Assembly: GCA_016463385.1 (NCBI GenBank)
Contig: JAEMRL010000088.1
Coordinates: 1 to 8,391 of the forward strand
Length of the DNA stretch: 8,391 nt
Origin: Thermoleophilia bacterium
GTDB taxonomy: Bacteria; Actinomycetota; Thermoleophilia; Miltoncostaeales; Miltoncostaeaceae
Reading direction: 5' to 3'
Shown here: in pieces, positions 1 to 5,858 of the stretch
Layout of the letters: every line of letters begins with the position of its first letter
Position numbering within the stretch: position 1 is the first letter of the stretch
Translations under genes and position numbers: made by a program
Notes under the pieces: model-generated
The model's input: only the letters and a program-made list of their open reading frames with translations
What the model was told of the DNA's origin: nothing
Database searches by the model: none

Positions 1-359
1 GCCGCCGAGTGGATGCCGCGCTCGAGCTCGTCCGCCGGGGCGTCCTTCAACAGGTACCCCACCGCTCCGGCGTCGAGCGCGCGGAGGATGCGGGGACCGT
101 CCGAGAACGAGGAGAGGATGACCACCGCCGTCGTCGGGCGCGCCGCCTGGATGCGACGCGTCGCCTCGATGCCGTCGATGCCCCCCGGCATCTCGAGGTC
201 CATCAGCACGACGTCGGGGCGCATGCGGATGCAGGCGTCCACCCCCTCCTCACCGGTGGCCGCGGTGCCCACCACGTCGATGCCGGGACGGCCGCCGAGC
301 AGCCGTTCGAGCCCCTGCCGGACGATGGCGTGGTCATCGACGATCAGCAGGCCGATCAC
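1..359 (-). CDS. NarL/FixJ-type response regulator, receiver domain (3' end cut by window edge)
   Basis: Cytoplasmic response regulator that would take phosphate from the adjoining histidine kinase. The 119 complete codons form a whole receiver domain. It opens MIGLLIVDDH, giving the acidic pair D8/D9. The phospho-acceptor is D54 in LMDLEMPGG, the conserved Ser/Thr is S83 in VILSSFS, and the invariant lysine is K105 in GYLLKDAP. The RPDVVLMDLEMP and GAVGYLLKD patterns are typical of the NarL/LuxR-HTH subfamily, so a C-terminal LuxR-type DNA-binding domain is expected beyond position 1 but is not visible. The GTG start at 359-357 shares a GTGA overlap with the kinase stop. No Shine-Dalgarno sequence precedes it, so translation is probably coupled to the kinase. 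The receiver class is clear; the target genes are unknown. Confidence 0.93.
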   Translation of the reverse strand, partial: MIGLLIVDDHAIVRQGLERLLGGRPGIDVVGTAATGEEGVDACIRMRPDVVLMDLEMPGGIDGIEATRRIQAARPTTAVVILSSFSDGPRILRALDAGAVGYLLKDAPADELERGIHSA

Positions 360-1711
360 GCCGGCACCGCGATCGTCAGTGAGGTGCCGCCGCGCTCGGG
401 GGTGGTCAACTCCATGCGGCCCCGGTACTCGCGCACGGTCTCCTCCAGCAGGCGGAGGCCCACGTGCCCGTTCTCGCGGGCCTTCTCGAGATCGCCGTCG
501 GCGATCCCCCTGCCGTCGTCCGTGACGGAGAGCGTCAGCATCCCGGCCTCCTTCGACAACCTGACCTCCACGTTGGATGCGCGCGCATGGCGCACGATGT
601 TGCGGACCGCCTCCTGCGCCCCGCGGAACAGCAGCGCCTCGGAGGGCGCGGTGCCGCGGGCGTCCGGCTGGACGACCACGTTGGTCTGCACGCCGTGCAT
701 GGCCAGCGGGGCCACCACGTCGGTCAGCGTCCCCGCCAGGCCCGAGTCGCGCAGATCGGGGGGCGTGATCTCCACGACCAGCGCCCGGAGCTGGCGGATG
801 ACGTTGCGGATGTTGCCCGCCCCGTCCTGGAGCGTCCGGCGCGCCTGCCTGGCGTCGCCCGACTCCTCGACGTCGAGGGCGCTCGCATCGAGCTCGTAGG
901 CCACTCCGGCGAGGTGCTGGATGGTGCCGTCGTGGAGGTCGGAGGCGACGCGCCGCCGCTCGAGGCGGGCGGCGTCGGCCGCGGCCGCGAGCAGCCGCTC
1001 ACGCTCGTGGTGGCCTGCCCGCAACCGCCGCGCCATCGCGTAGGCGAGGGGCCCCTGGGTGATCCACAGCAGCAGCACGGCCCCGAGCGCGACCGGCAGG
1101 AAGGTGGTCCACAGCCGGGTGCGGTCGGTGAAGACGCTCGTCGAGTGCTGGTACATCTCGAAGAGCACGGGCTCGCCGGCCGTCGACGACAGCGGCACGT
1201 AGGTCTCGAGCAGCGGGCCCCGGCCCTGCTCGAAGGTGTTCTCGTCCTCGCTCGGCTCGCTCAGCTCGCCGGTGACCTCTCCCGATCGAAGGGCCTCCCG
1301 CTCCGCGAGGTCGAGCGGGAACGTCCTGCCGATCAGCCGGGGCTCGTCGGCGTAGACGATGCCGCCGTCCGCGGTCCACAGCTTCACCCGCACGACCTCT
1401 CCGGTCAGCACCTGGGTCCGCACCACCTGGTCCAGAAGGGAGATCGCCTCGGGCTCCCCCGCCATCAGGTCGGGCGTCAGCATCGGCGCGATCGTGGTGC
1501 GCCCGACGAGCGCCGCCAGGTCCCCGGCGGTCCGCACCGCCTCCTCCGAGCCGAGCCGCCGGGTGAGCACCACCGACAGGCCGCCGAGCAGCACCACCGC
1601 CGCGAGGCTGAGCACCATGAAGCGGGCGACCGCCGTGGCGATCGACGGGGCGACAGGCGCCGGGCCGCCGGACAGCGGATCCGACGCAGGGAGGGCCGAG
1701 AGGGTTCGCAT
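356..1711 (-). CDS. Membrane sensor histidine kinase, NarL family (HisKA_3 + HATPase_c)
   Basis: Sensor kinase of 451 residues that would autophosphorylate and pass phosphate to the overlapping response regulator. A short Pro/Ala-rich cytoplasmic N-terminus precedes membrane helix 1 (about 29-50). An extracytoplasmic segment (about 51-200) follows; its stretch VKLWTADGGIVYADEPRLIG resembles a single Cache-type sensor fold. Membrane helix 2 is about 201-219, with no obvious HAMP domain, then a short helical linker. The HisKA_3 phosphorylation site is H260 in ASDLHDGTIQ. The ATPase domain shows the N-box around N371 (EAVRNIVRHA), DDGRGI at 398-403, GHVGLRLLEE at 415-424 and a closing GGTSLTIAVP. 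The ATG at 1711 is the first possible start, since an in-frame TAG lies four codons upstream. No Shine-Dalgarno is visible, so the mRNA may be leaderless. The ligand is unknown. Confidence 0.95.
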   Translation of the reverse strand: MRTLSALPASDPLSGGPAPVAPSIATAVARFMVLSLAAVVLLGGLSVVLTRRLGSEEAVRTAGDLAALVGRTTIAPMLTPDLMAGEPEAISLLDQVVRTQVLTGEVVRVKLWTADGGIVYADEPRLIGRTFPLDLAEREALRSGEVTGELSEPSEDENTFEQGRGPLLETYVPLSSTAGEPVLFEMYQHSTSVFTDRTRLWTTFLPVALGAVLLLWITQGPLAYAMARRLRAGHHERERLLAAAADAARLERRRVASDLHDGTIQHLAGVAYELDASALDVEESGDARQARRTLQDGAGNIRNVIRQLRALVVEITPPDLRDSGLAGTLTDVVAPLAMHGVQTNVVVQPDARGTAPSEALLFRGAQEAVRNIVRHARASNVEVRLSKEAGMLTLSVTDDGRGIADGDLEKARENGHVGLRLLEETVREYRGRMELTTPERGGTSLTIAVPA

Positions 1712-1760
1712 CGCGCATGACTATGCGGCCGAGGGGGTCACGCGCGCGCTAACCGTCCGG

Positions 1761-1775
1761 ATTGGATTCGCCAAT
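1761..1775. repeat. Short inverted repeat ATTGG-N5-CCAAT
   Basis: Perfect 5-bp arms (1761-1765 and 1771-1775) around a 5-base spacer, in the divergent intergenic region about 50 bp upstream of the kinase start. It directly abuts the two dyads at 1774-1806. It could be part of the same operator region or a chance match; arms this short are weak evidence alone. Confidence 0.4.
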
Positions 1776-1806
1776 ACCTTGGGATGGCTGTCGATACCTT
1801 GGTATC
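1774..1806. promoter_or_regulatory. Tandem dyad operator-like sites in the divergent regulatory region
   Basis: Two copies of ATACCTTGG lie at 1774-1782 and 1794-1802. The second sits in a near-perfect palindrome, CGATACC-TT-GGTATCG (1792-1807, 7-bp arms). The first is an imperfect version, ATACC-TT-GGGAT (1774-1785, one mismatch). Both centre on TT, with centres at 1779.5 and 1799.5, exactly 20 bp apart, so two bound dimers would lie on nearly the same face of the helix. They lie between the divergent kinase and STAS genes, in a locally AT-richer stretch. A dimeric regulator is the likely ligand, perhaps the neighbouring response regulator acting on its own operon. That last link is inference. 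Confidence 0.6.
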
Positions 1807-1808
1807 GG
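1779..1808 (+). promoter_or_regulatory. Weak candidate promoter for the STAS/hydrolase genes
   Basis: TTGGGA (1779-1784) and TATCGG (1803-1808), 18 bases apart, make a poor but possible -35/-10 pair reading toward the STAS gene. Each element overlaps one of the two dyads, which would fit repression by promoter occlusion. Matches to consensus are only 4/6 and 3/6, so this is tentative. Confidence 0.22.
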
Positions 1809-1841
1809 TTCCGACCACCCTCCGGTGCCGGTGCCGGTCTC

Positions 1842-1857
1842 GCGCGGAGAGCCGCGC
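1842..1857. repeat. GC hairpin in the STAS upstream region
   Basis: GCGCGG (1842-1847) pairs perfectly with CCGCGC (1852-1857) across a four-base AGAG loop. It would lie in the 5' untranslated leader of the STAS transcript if that starts near 1810-1815. Just upstream (1822-1839) the hexamer CCGGTG/CCGGTC occurs three times in tandem. No poly-T follows, so I do not call it a terminator. The rest of the 1712-1964 gap shows no supported gene. Confidence 0.4.
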
Positions 1858-1951
1858 TGCACACGTAGTCGACCGCAGCCCGGGGCCGAGGACGCCCCCA
1901 TGCCGGGCGTGCGCCACGGTCCGAGGATCGGACTGCTCCGCTCCACGACGC

Positions 1952-1956
1952 AGGAG
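1952..1956 (+). promoter_or_regulatory. Ribosome binding site for the STAS gene
   Basis: AGGAG ends 8 bases before the GTG at 1965. It is one of only two strong Shine-Dalgarno sequences in the window and supports GTG-1965 over the internal ATG at codon 19. Confidence 0.75.
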
Positions 1957-1964
1957 ACCCCCCG

Positions 1965-2354
1965 GTGAGCTCCACCTCCCTCCGACCGGCCCCGACGGGC
2001 CCCGGCCCCAGGGTGTCCATGTCGCGCGTGGACGGCGTCGCGATCGCCTCGCTGGCGGGCTCGTTCGACATCTACTCGCTGCCGGCCCTGCGCGGCGAGC
2101 TCGACGCCCTGGCGGGCACCACGCCGCTGGTGGTCGACCTGTCCGAGGTCACCCTCATCGACTCGTCGGGCCTGAGCGCCCTGCTCAGCCTCGCCAACCG
2201 GTGCGCGCGCTCGGGGCCGGTCCCCTTCGGCCTGGTGTGCCCCCGGCGCCGGTTGCGGCGGGTCTTCGAGATCACCGGCCTGCGCGACGCCTTCGCGATC
2301 GGCGCCGACCTGGCGGCCGTCCGCGCGATCTGGGAGGCCGGCGGCGGCGGCTAG
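1965..2354 (+). CDS. STAS-domain protein, anti-sigma factor antagonist-like (SpoIIAA/RsbV type)
   Basis: Small cytoplasmic protein of 129 residues. After an 18-residue Ser/Pro-rich N-terminus, a STAS domain runs from about 20 to 120: VDGVAIASLAGSFDIYS, then VVDLSEVTLIDSSGLSALLSL at 56-76, then helices ending IGADLAAVRAIWE. D66-S67-S68-G69-L70 matches the signature loop of SpoIIAA/RsbV, where the second serine is phosphorylated by the anti-sigma kinase, making S68 the likely regulatory site. In that system the dephosphorylated antagonist binds the kinase and frees a sigma factor. No anti-sigma kinase, PP2C phosphatase or sigma factor is present here, so its partners would be encoded elsewhere. 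The GTG start is set by AGGAG 8 bases upstream. It is probably co-transcribed with the hydrolase 10 bp downstream. The fold is clear; the specific pathway is inferred. Confidence 0.9.
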   Translation: MSSTSLRPAPTGPGPRVSMSRVDGVAIASLAGSFDIYSLPALRGELDALAGTTPLVVDLSEVTLIDSSGLSALLSLANRCARSGPVPFGLVCPRRRLRRVFEITGLRDAFAIGADLAAVRAIWEAGGGG

Positions 2355-2364
2355 CCTGCTCCGC

Positions 2365-3162
2365 GTGACCACGACGTTCACGGCCGCCCACCGCGGCGGG
2401 AGCGGACCGCCGCTGGTCCTGCTGCACGGCTTCACCGACACCTGGCGCACCTGGGATCTCGTGCTGCCGCGGCTCGAGCGCCACCACGACGTCCTGGCAC
2501 CGACCCTCCCCGGGCACGCCGGCGGGCCGCCACTGCCCCCCGAGGTGACGGGCGAGGTCCTACCCGACGCGGTCGAGGCCGCGATGGACGCCGCCGGGTT
2601 CGGCACGGCCCACATCGCGGGCAACTCGCTGGGCGGCTACGTCGCGCTGCAACTGGCCGCCCGGGGTCGCGCCCGCTCGGTGACCGCGTTCGCGCCGGCC
2701 GGCGGGTGGATGCCCGAGGAGGCGTGGGCCCGGCAGATGCTGGACGGGTTCACGGCGTTCCAGGCGCAGGCGCGCGCCGCCGCGCCCCACGCCGCAGCCA
2801 TCACCGCGACGCCGGAGGGCCGACGGCAGGCGACGCGGTCGATCGTCGTGGATCCCCGCCACATGCCGGCGGAGCTGATCGCGCACCAGATGCTCGGCGT
2901 CGGCCTCTGCGCGGTGGGCCCGATGATCGAGTACGCGCTGCGCGAGGGCTACCGGCTCGACGCCGGGGCCATCGCCTGCCCGGTGCGGATCGTGTGGGGC
3001 ACCCGGGACGCGCTCCTGCCCTGGCCCGCTGCCGCGGTGCGCTACCGCACCCTGATGCTCCCCACCGCCGACTGGGTGGAGCTGGAGGACGTGGGACACT
3101 GCCCCCAGCTCGACGTACCCCTCGAGGCCGCAGAGCTGATCCTGGGCCTCACCGGCGCCTGA
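2365..3162 (+). CDS. Alpha/beta-hydrolase fold protein
   Basis: Predicted soluble hydrolase of 265 residues, usual for single-domain alpha/beta hydrolases. The oxyanion-hole motif is LVLLHGF at 17-23. The nucleophile elbow is G86-N87-S88-L89-G90-G91. The catalytic acid is probably D215 in IVWGTRDALLP, and the catalytic histidine H245 in EDVGHCPQLD. A cap-like insertion rich in Ala and Met (about 115-195) lies between the nucleophile and the acid, where substrate specificity is normally set. No signal peptide is seen, so it is likely cytoplasmic. The substrate cannot be named; esters, lactones or C-C bonds are all possible in this family. The GTG at 2365 has no clear Shine-Dalgarno and lies 10 bp after the STAS stop, suggesting coupled translation. 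The pairing loosely recalls RsbQ of the Bacillus sigma-B pathway, but the sequence does not specifically resemble RsbQ. Confidence 0.9.
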   Translation: MTTTFTAAHRGGSGPPLVLLHGFTDTWRTWDLVLPRLERHHDVLAPTLPGHAGGPPLPPEVTGEVLPDAVEAAMDAAGFGTAHIAGNSLGGYVALQLAARGRARSVTAFAPAGGWMPEEAWARQMLDGFTAFQAQARAAAPHAAAITATPEGRRQATRSIVVDPRHMPAELIAHQMLGVGLCAVGPMIEYALREGYRLDAGAIACPVRIVWGTRDALLPWPAAAVRYRTLMLPTADWVELEDVGHCPQLDVPLEAAELILGLTGA

Positions 3163-3171
3163 GGTCGCCCG

Positions 3172-3210
3172 GCGCCCCCCGCCGCCCGCTCAGCGGCCGG
3201 CGGGGGGCGC
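3172..3210 (+). terminator. Strong GC stem-loop, terminator-like, without a U-tract
   Basis: It begins ten bases after the hydrolase stop. GCGCCCCCCGCCG (3172-3184) pairs perfectly over 13 bp with CGGCGGGGGGCGC (3198-3210). Inside, CCGC (3186-3189) pairs with GCGG (3193-3196) around a TCA loop, separated from the main stem by one C-C mismatch. The following bases are not T-rich, so this is a non-canonical terminator of the kind common in high-GC Gram-positives. It would separate the STAS/hydrolase unit from the glycosyltransferase operon. Confidence 0.7.
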
Positions 3211-3270
3211 AGCCCGTCAGGGGGGTCGGGGCCGACCGGCCGGCGCCGTGTGGGACGAGATGCCACCCGC

Positions 3271-3284
3271 ACGACCCCGGTCGT
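3271..3284. promoter_or_regulatory. Palindrome ACGACC-CC-GGTCGT upstream of the glycosyltransferase operon
   Basis: Perfect 6-bp arms around a two-base centre, about 140 bp upstream of the first operon gene. The geometry (short arms, 2-base centre, ACC-NN-GGT core) is like that of the palindrome at 1792-1807, though the outer bases differ. A second inverted repeat, GGCCG-N9-CGGCC, lies at 3292-3310. It is a possible operator; there is no direct evidence of binding and no convincing -35/-10 pair nearby. Confidence 0.35.
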
Positions 3285-3367
3285 CTGCCGCGGCCGTTCA
3301 CAGAGCGGCCACGGCACTGCAACACCAGGGCCCGGGGGCGCTGAGATGGTGCCGCCGACGGTGAAGC

Positions 3368-3403
3368 CCCTGGGCGACGCGCGTCGGACGCGAGCTCCCA
3401 GGG
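3368..3403 (+). promoter_or_regulatory. Structured leader hairpin just upstream of the operon's first ribosome binding site
   Basis: CCCTGGG (3368-3374) is perfectly complementary to CCCAGGG (3397-3403). The 22-base loop contains the palindrome CGACGCGCGTCG (3375-3386), which could extend the structure. It ends six bases before AAGGAG, so it would sit immediately next to the ribosome binding site in the mRNA and could affect initiation. An alternative pairing, CTCCC-A-GGGAG (3395-3405), competes with it. I recognise no known riboswitch class. Confidence 0.35.
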
Positions 3404-3408
3404 AGACC

Positions 3409-3414
3409 AAGGAG
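3409..3414 (+). promoter_or_regulatory. Ribosome binding site of the glycosyltransferase operon
   Basis: AAGGAG ends 8 bases before the GTG at 3423 and fixes the start of the PHP-glycosyltransferase. It is the only strong Shine-Dalgarno in the operon; the downstream genes appear to rely largely on overlap coupling. Confidence 0.8.
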
Positions 3415-3422
3415 CCCACCAC

Positions 3423-5858
3423 GTGCGTTCGCTGACGGCGATCCCCTCCCGCGAGACCCGCGTCGACCTGCATCTGCATTCGCGGGCCTCGACCGACACG
3501 GGCAGCTGGTTCCTCAACCGGGCCGTGCTCCCCGAGTCCTACACCGAACCCGCCGACGCCTACGCGACCGCGAAGCGCCGCGGGATGGACCTGGTGACGC
3601 TCACCGACCACAACACCATCTCGGGTGCGCTCGAGATCGCGCACCACCCGGACGTCGTGATCGGCGTGGAGATCACCACCAGCTTCCCCGAGGACCGGGT
3701 GCCGGTGCACGTCCTGGCGTGGGGCGTGGACGAGGCGCGCTGGGCCGACATGGACCGGCTGCGCCCGAGCGTGTACGAGCTCATCGACTACATGGACGCG
3801 GCACGGATCCCCTTCGCGCTGGCGCATCCGCTCCACCGGGTCGGCGACCGGCTCACAGCGGACCACATCGAGCGATGCCTGCTGCTCTTCCGCCTGTGGG
3901 AGGGCCGCAACGGCTCGCGGCCGGCCGCGACCAACGAGGTCGCTGTGCGCATCGCGGGCTCGGCGAGCCGTGACCTGCTGACCCGCCTCGCCGACAAGCA
4001 CGGCATGCCCCCCTGCGGCGACGGGCCTCCCGCTCTGACCGGTGGCAGTGACGATCACGGCGCCTTCGACATCGCCTCCACCTGGACCGTCACGCCCCCG
4101 GCGCGCTCGCCCCAGGCGCTCCTCGAGCACCTGCGCTGCGGGCGCGTTGCGCCCGGAGGCGGACACGGGGGCTCGGGCACCCTCGCCCACTCGGTCGGCT
4201 CGCTCGCGGCGAAGGGCTACCTCGAGCGCGGCACCGTCGCGGTCCCCGCGCCGCTCCGGGGCCTGCTCGGAGACCTGCTCCAGCACCGCCTGCCGCCACC
4301 CCCCGGCGGCGCGGCGGGCGCCGGGGGGTCGGAGATGGCCGTGGACGTCATGTCACGCCTGCGGGCCGACCGGCGGCTGGTGCGGCGCTACCGCCGCATC
4401 GGCCGCACGACGCGCGGCGGGGAGCGCAGCCACGCCCGCCTGCGCCTCGCCACCGGCTGGCTCCACGAGGAGCTGGTGCGCCGCGCCCTGGACCCGCGCA
4501 ACCTCGGCCTCTCCACCCTCGGACGGCGGGTGGAGGCTCTCGCCGGCGCGGGCGCGCTCGCGCTCCCCTACCTCCTGGCGGCGAACTACGCGCGTGGTGA
4601 GGTCCGCTTCGCCGAGGCCGTCGAGGGCGAGTTCTTCGGCCCCACGACGTCGGCCCCGGCCGCCGTCCCCGCGGTGATGGTGACCGACACCTTCGCCGAG
4701 CTGAACGGCGTCGGCGGGACCATGCGGCGTCTCGCCGGATATGCCGCCGCCCACCCCGAGGCGCGGATGCGCGTGCTCACGTGCGGAGGCGATGGCCGCG
4801 ACGTGCCCGGCCACCGCGATCTGCGGGCCGTGACGCGGTTCCCCGTGCCCGCGTACGGCGACCGGGACTGGACGCTCGGGGTGCCGTCGATCATCGATCT
4901 CCTCGAGGCGGTCGAGGAATCCGGGGCGCGCGTCGTGCACGCCGCCACCCCCGGGCCCATGGGCATCAGCGCGCTCGTCGTCGCCCGCACGCTCGGCATC
5001 CCCTTCGTGGCCAGCCATCACACGGAGCTGGCGCAGTACGCGCTCGAGCTCACGGGCGACCGGCTGGCCGCCGAGCTCACCGACCGCGCGGTCCGCTGGT
5101 TCTACGGCCAGGCCGAGCGGGTGTACGTGCCCACGCGGGCGACGGGTGCCGCGCTGATCGCGGGCGGGATCGCCCCGGAGCGGATCTTCTCGTTCACGCG
5201 CGGAACCGACGCGCGCCTGTTCGATCCGGAGCGCCGCACCCGCACCATGCGGCGCCGCCTCGGGGGAGCCGAGGCCGAGACGGTCGTGCTCTACGTCGGG
5301 CGCCTCTCGGCGGAGAAGGGCCTGCTGGCGCTGGCCGACTCCTTCCGGCGGGCCGCCGCGGCGCGGCCCGGTCTGCACCTGGCGCTGGTGGGGGACGGAC
5401 CCGGCCGCGCCGAGATCGAGGCCGCGCTGGCCGGGACGCCCCACCGCTTCCTGGGCGTGCTGAAGGGCGAGGAGCTCGCGAGCGCCTACGCGTCGGCCGA
5501 CCTCTTCTGCCTGCCGTCCGAGACGGAGACCTTCGGCCAGGTGGTGACCGAGGCGGCGGCGTCTGGGCTGCCGGCGGTGGTCATCGGACGCGGGGGCGCC
5601 GCCGAGCTCGTAGCCGACGGCGAGACCGGGCTGCTGTGCCCCCCGGGCGATCCCGTCGCGCTCGCCGCGGCGATCGCGGTCCTCCACGACAACACCGCGA
5701 TGCGGATCGCGATGGGCCTGCGCGCCCGCACCGCGGCGCGGGCCCGCCCCAGCTGGGACGACGTCTTCGCCGGACTGCTCGCCGGCTACCGCGACCTGGT
5801 CGCCCCCGCGTCGGGAGTGGCCCCCGTCGGCACCACGGCGAGGACGACCACGGCGTGA
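3423..5858 (+). CDS. PHP-domain / GT4 glycosyltransferase fusion protein
   Basis: Two-enzyme fusion of 811 residues without signal peptide or membrane helix. The N-terminal PHP domain (about 13-225) has a complete metal-ligand set: H17 and H19 in DLHLHS, H63 in LTDHN, E83, H96, H135 in LAHPLH, and D210/H212 in GGSDDHG. PHP domains are metal-dependent phosphoesterases. Residues about 245-410 form a helical, Arg/Ala-rich linker with a Pro/Gly stretch near 290-302. The C-terminal GT-B transferase (about 415-795) has an acceptor-side loop LNGVGGTMRR, SHHTEL at 531-536, the donor phosphate-binding GRLSAEKG (R627, K632), and the EX7E motif E702-E710 in ETFGQVVTE. This resembles GT4 enzymes of the MgtA/PimB-like kind that move sugars from nucleotide donors to lipids. 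GTG-3423 is set by AAGGAG, and the next in-frame Met is residue 55, inside the PHP domain. It leads the operon. Donor, acceptor and PHP substrate are unknown. Confidence 0.93.
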   Translation: MRSLTAIPSRETRVDLHLHSRASTDTGSWFLNRAVLPESYTEPADAYATAKRRGMDLVTLTDHNTISGALEIAHHPDVVIGVEITTSFPEDRVPVHVLAWGVDEARWADMDRLRPSVYELIDYMDAARIPFALAHPLHRVGDRLTADHIERCLLLFRLWEGRNGSRPAATNEVAVRIAGSASRDLLTRLADKHGMPPCGDGPPALTGGSDDHGAFDIASTWTVTPPARSPQALLEHLRCGRVAPGGGHGGSGTLAHSVGSLAAKGYLERGTVAVPAPLRGLLGDLLQHRLPPPPGGAAGAGGSEMAVDVMSRLRADRRLVRRYRRIGRTTRGGERSHARLRLATGWLHEELVRRALDPRNLGLSTLGRRVEALAGAGALALPYLLAANYARGEVRFAEAVEGEFFGPTTSAPAAVPAVMVTDTFAELNGVGGTMRRLAGYAAAHPEARMRVLTCGGDGRDVPGHRDLRAVTRFPVPAYGDRDWTLGVPSIIDLLEAVEESGARVVHAATPGPMGISALVVARTLGIPFVASHHTELAQYALELTGDRLAAELTDRAVRWFYGQAERVYVPTRATGAALIAGGIAPERIFSFTRGTDARLFDPERRTRTMRRRLGGAEAETVVLYVGRLSAEKGLLALADSFRRAAAARPGLHLALVGDGPGRAEIEAALAGTPHRFLGVLKGEELASAYASADLFCLPSETETFGQVVTEAAASGLPAVVIGRGGAAELVADGETGLLCPPGDPVALAAAIAVLHDNTAMRIAMGLRARTAARARPSWDDVFAGLLAGYRDLVAPASGVAPVGTTARTTTA

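Noticed and set aside
464..1720. Long plus-strand reading frame opposite the histidine kinase
   Set aside because: The minus-strand frame has full kinase motifs. The opposite frame is low-complexity Arg/Gly/His-rich sequence, the usual by-product of high GC content.
1822..1839. Three tandem copies of CCGGTG/CCGGTC as a possible repeat array
   Set aside because: Three copies of a 6-mer in GC-rich DNA are too few to treat as a functional repeat.
1762..1968. A 68-codon plus-strand reading frame starting at TTG and ending in a GTGA overlap with the STAS gene
   Set aside because: It runs through the dyads, has many A/T third positions unlike all neighbours, no Shine-Dalgarno and no recognisable protein pattern. 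The overlap with GTG-1965 is probably coincidence, as the STAS gene has its own AGGAG site.
3042..4286. Long minus-strand reading frame across the hydrolase end, terminator and PHP domain
   Set aside because: It spans the terminator stem and two genes with clear catalytic motifs on the other strand, and has no domain pattern of its own.
4781..5854. An N-terminal extension of the second glycosyltransferase by about 358 codons in its own frame
   Set aside because: The extra part is a shifted-frame reading of the PHP-GT4 gene, rich in Arg and Pro. The conserved GT4 N-terminal strand begins right after GTG-5855.
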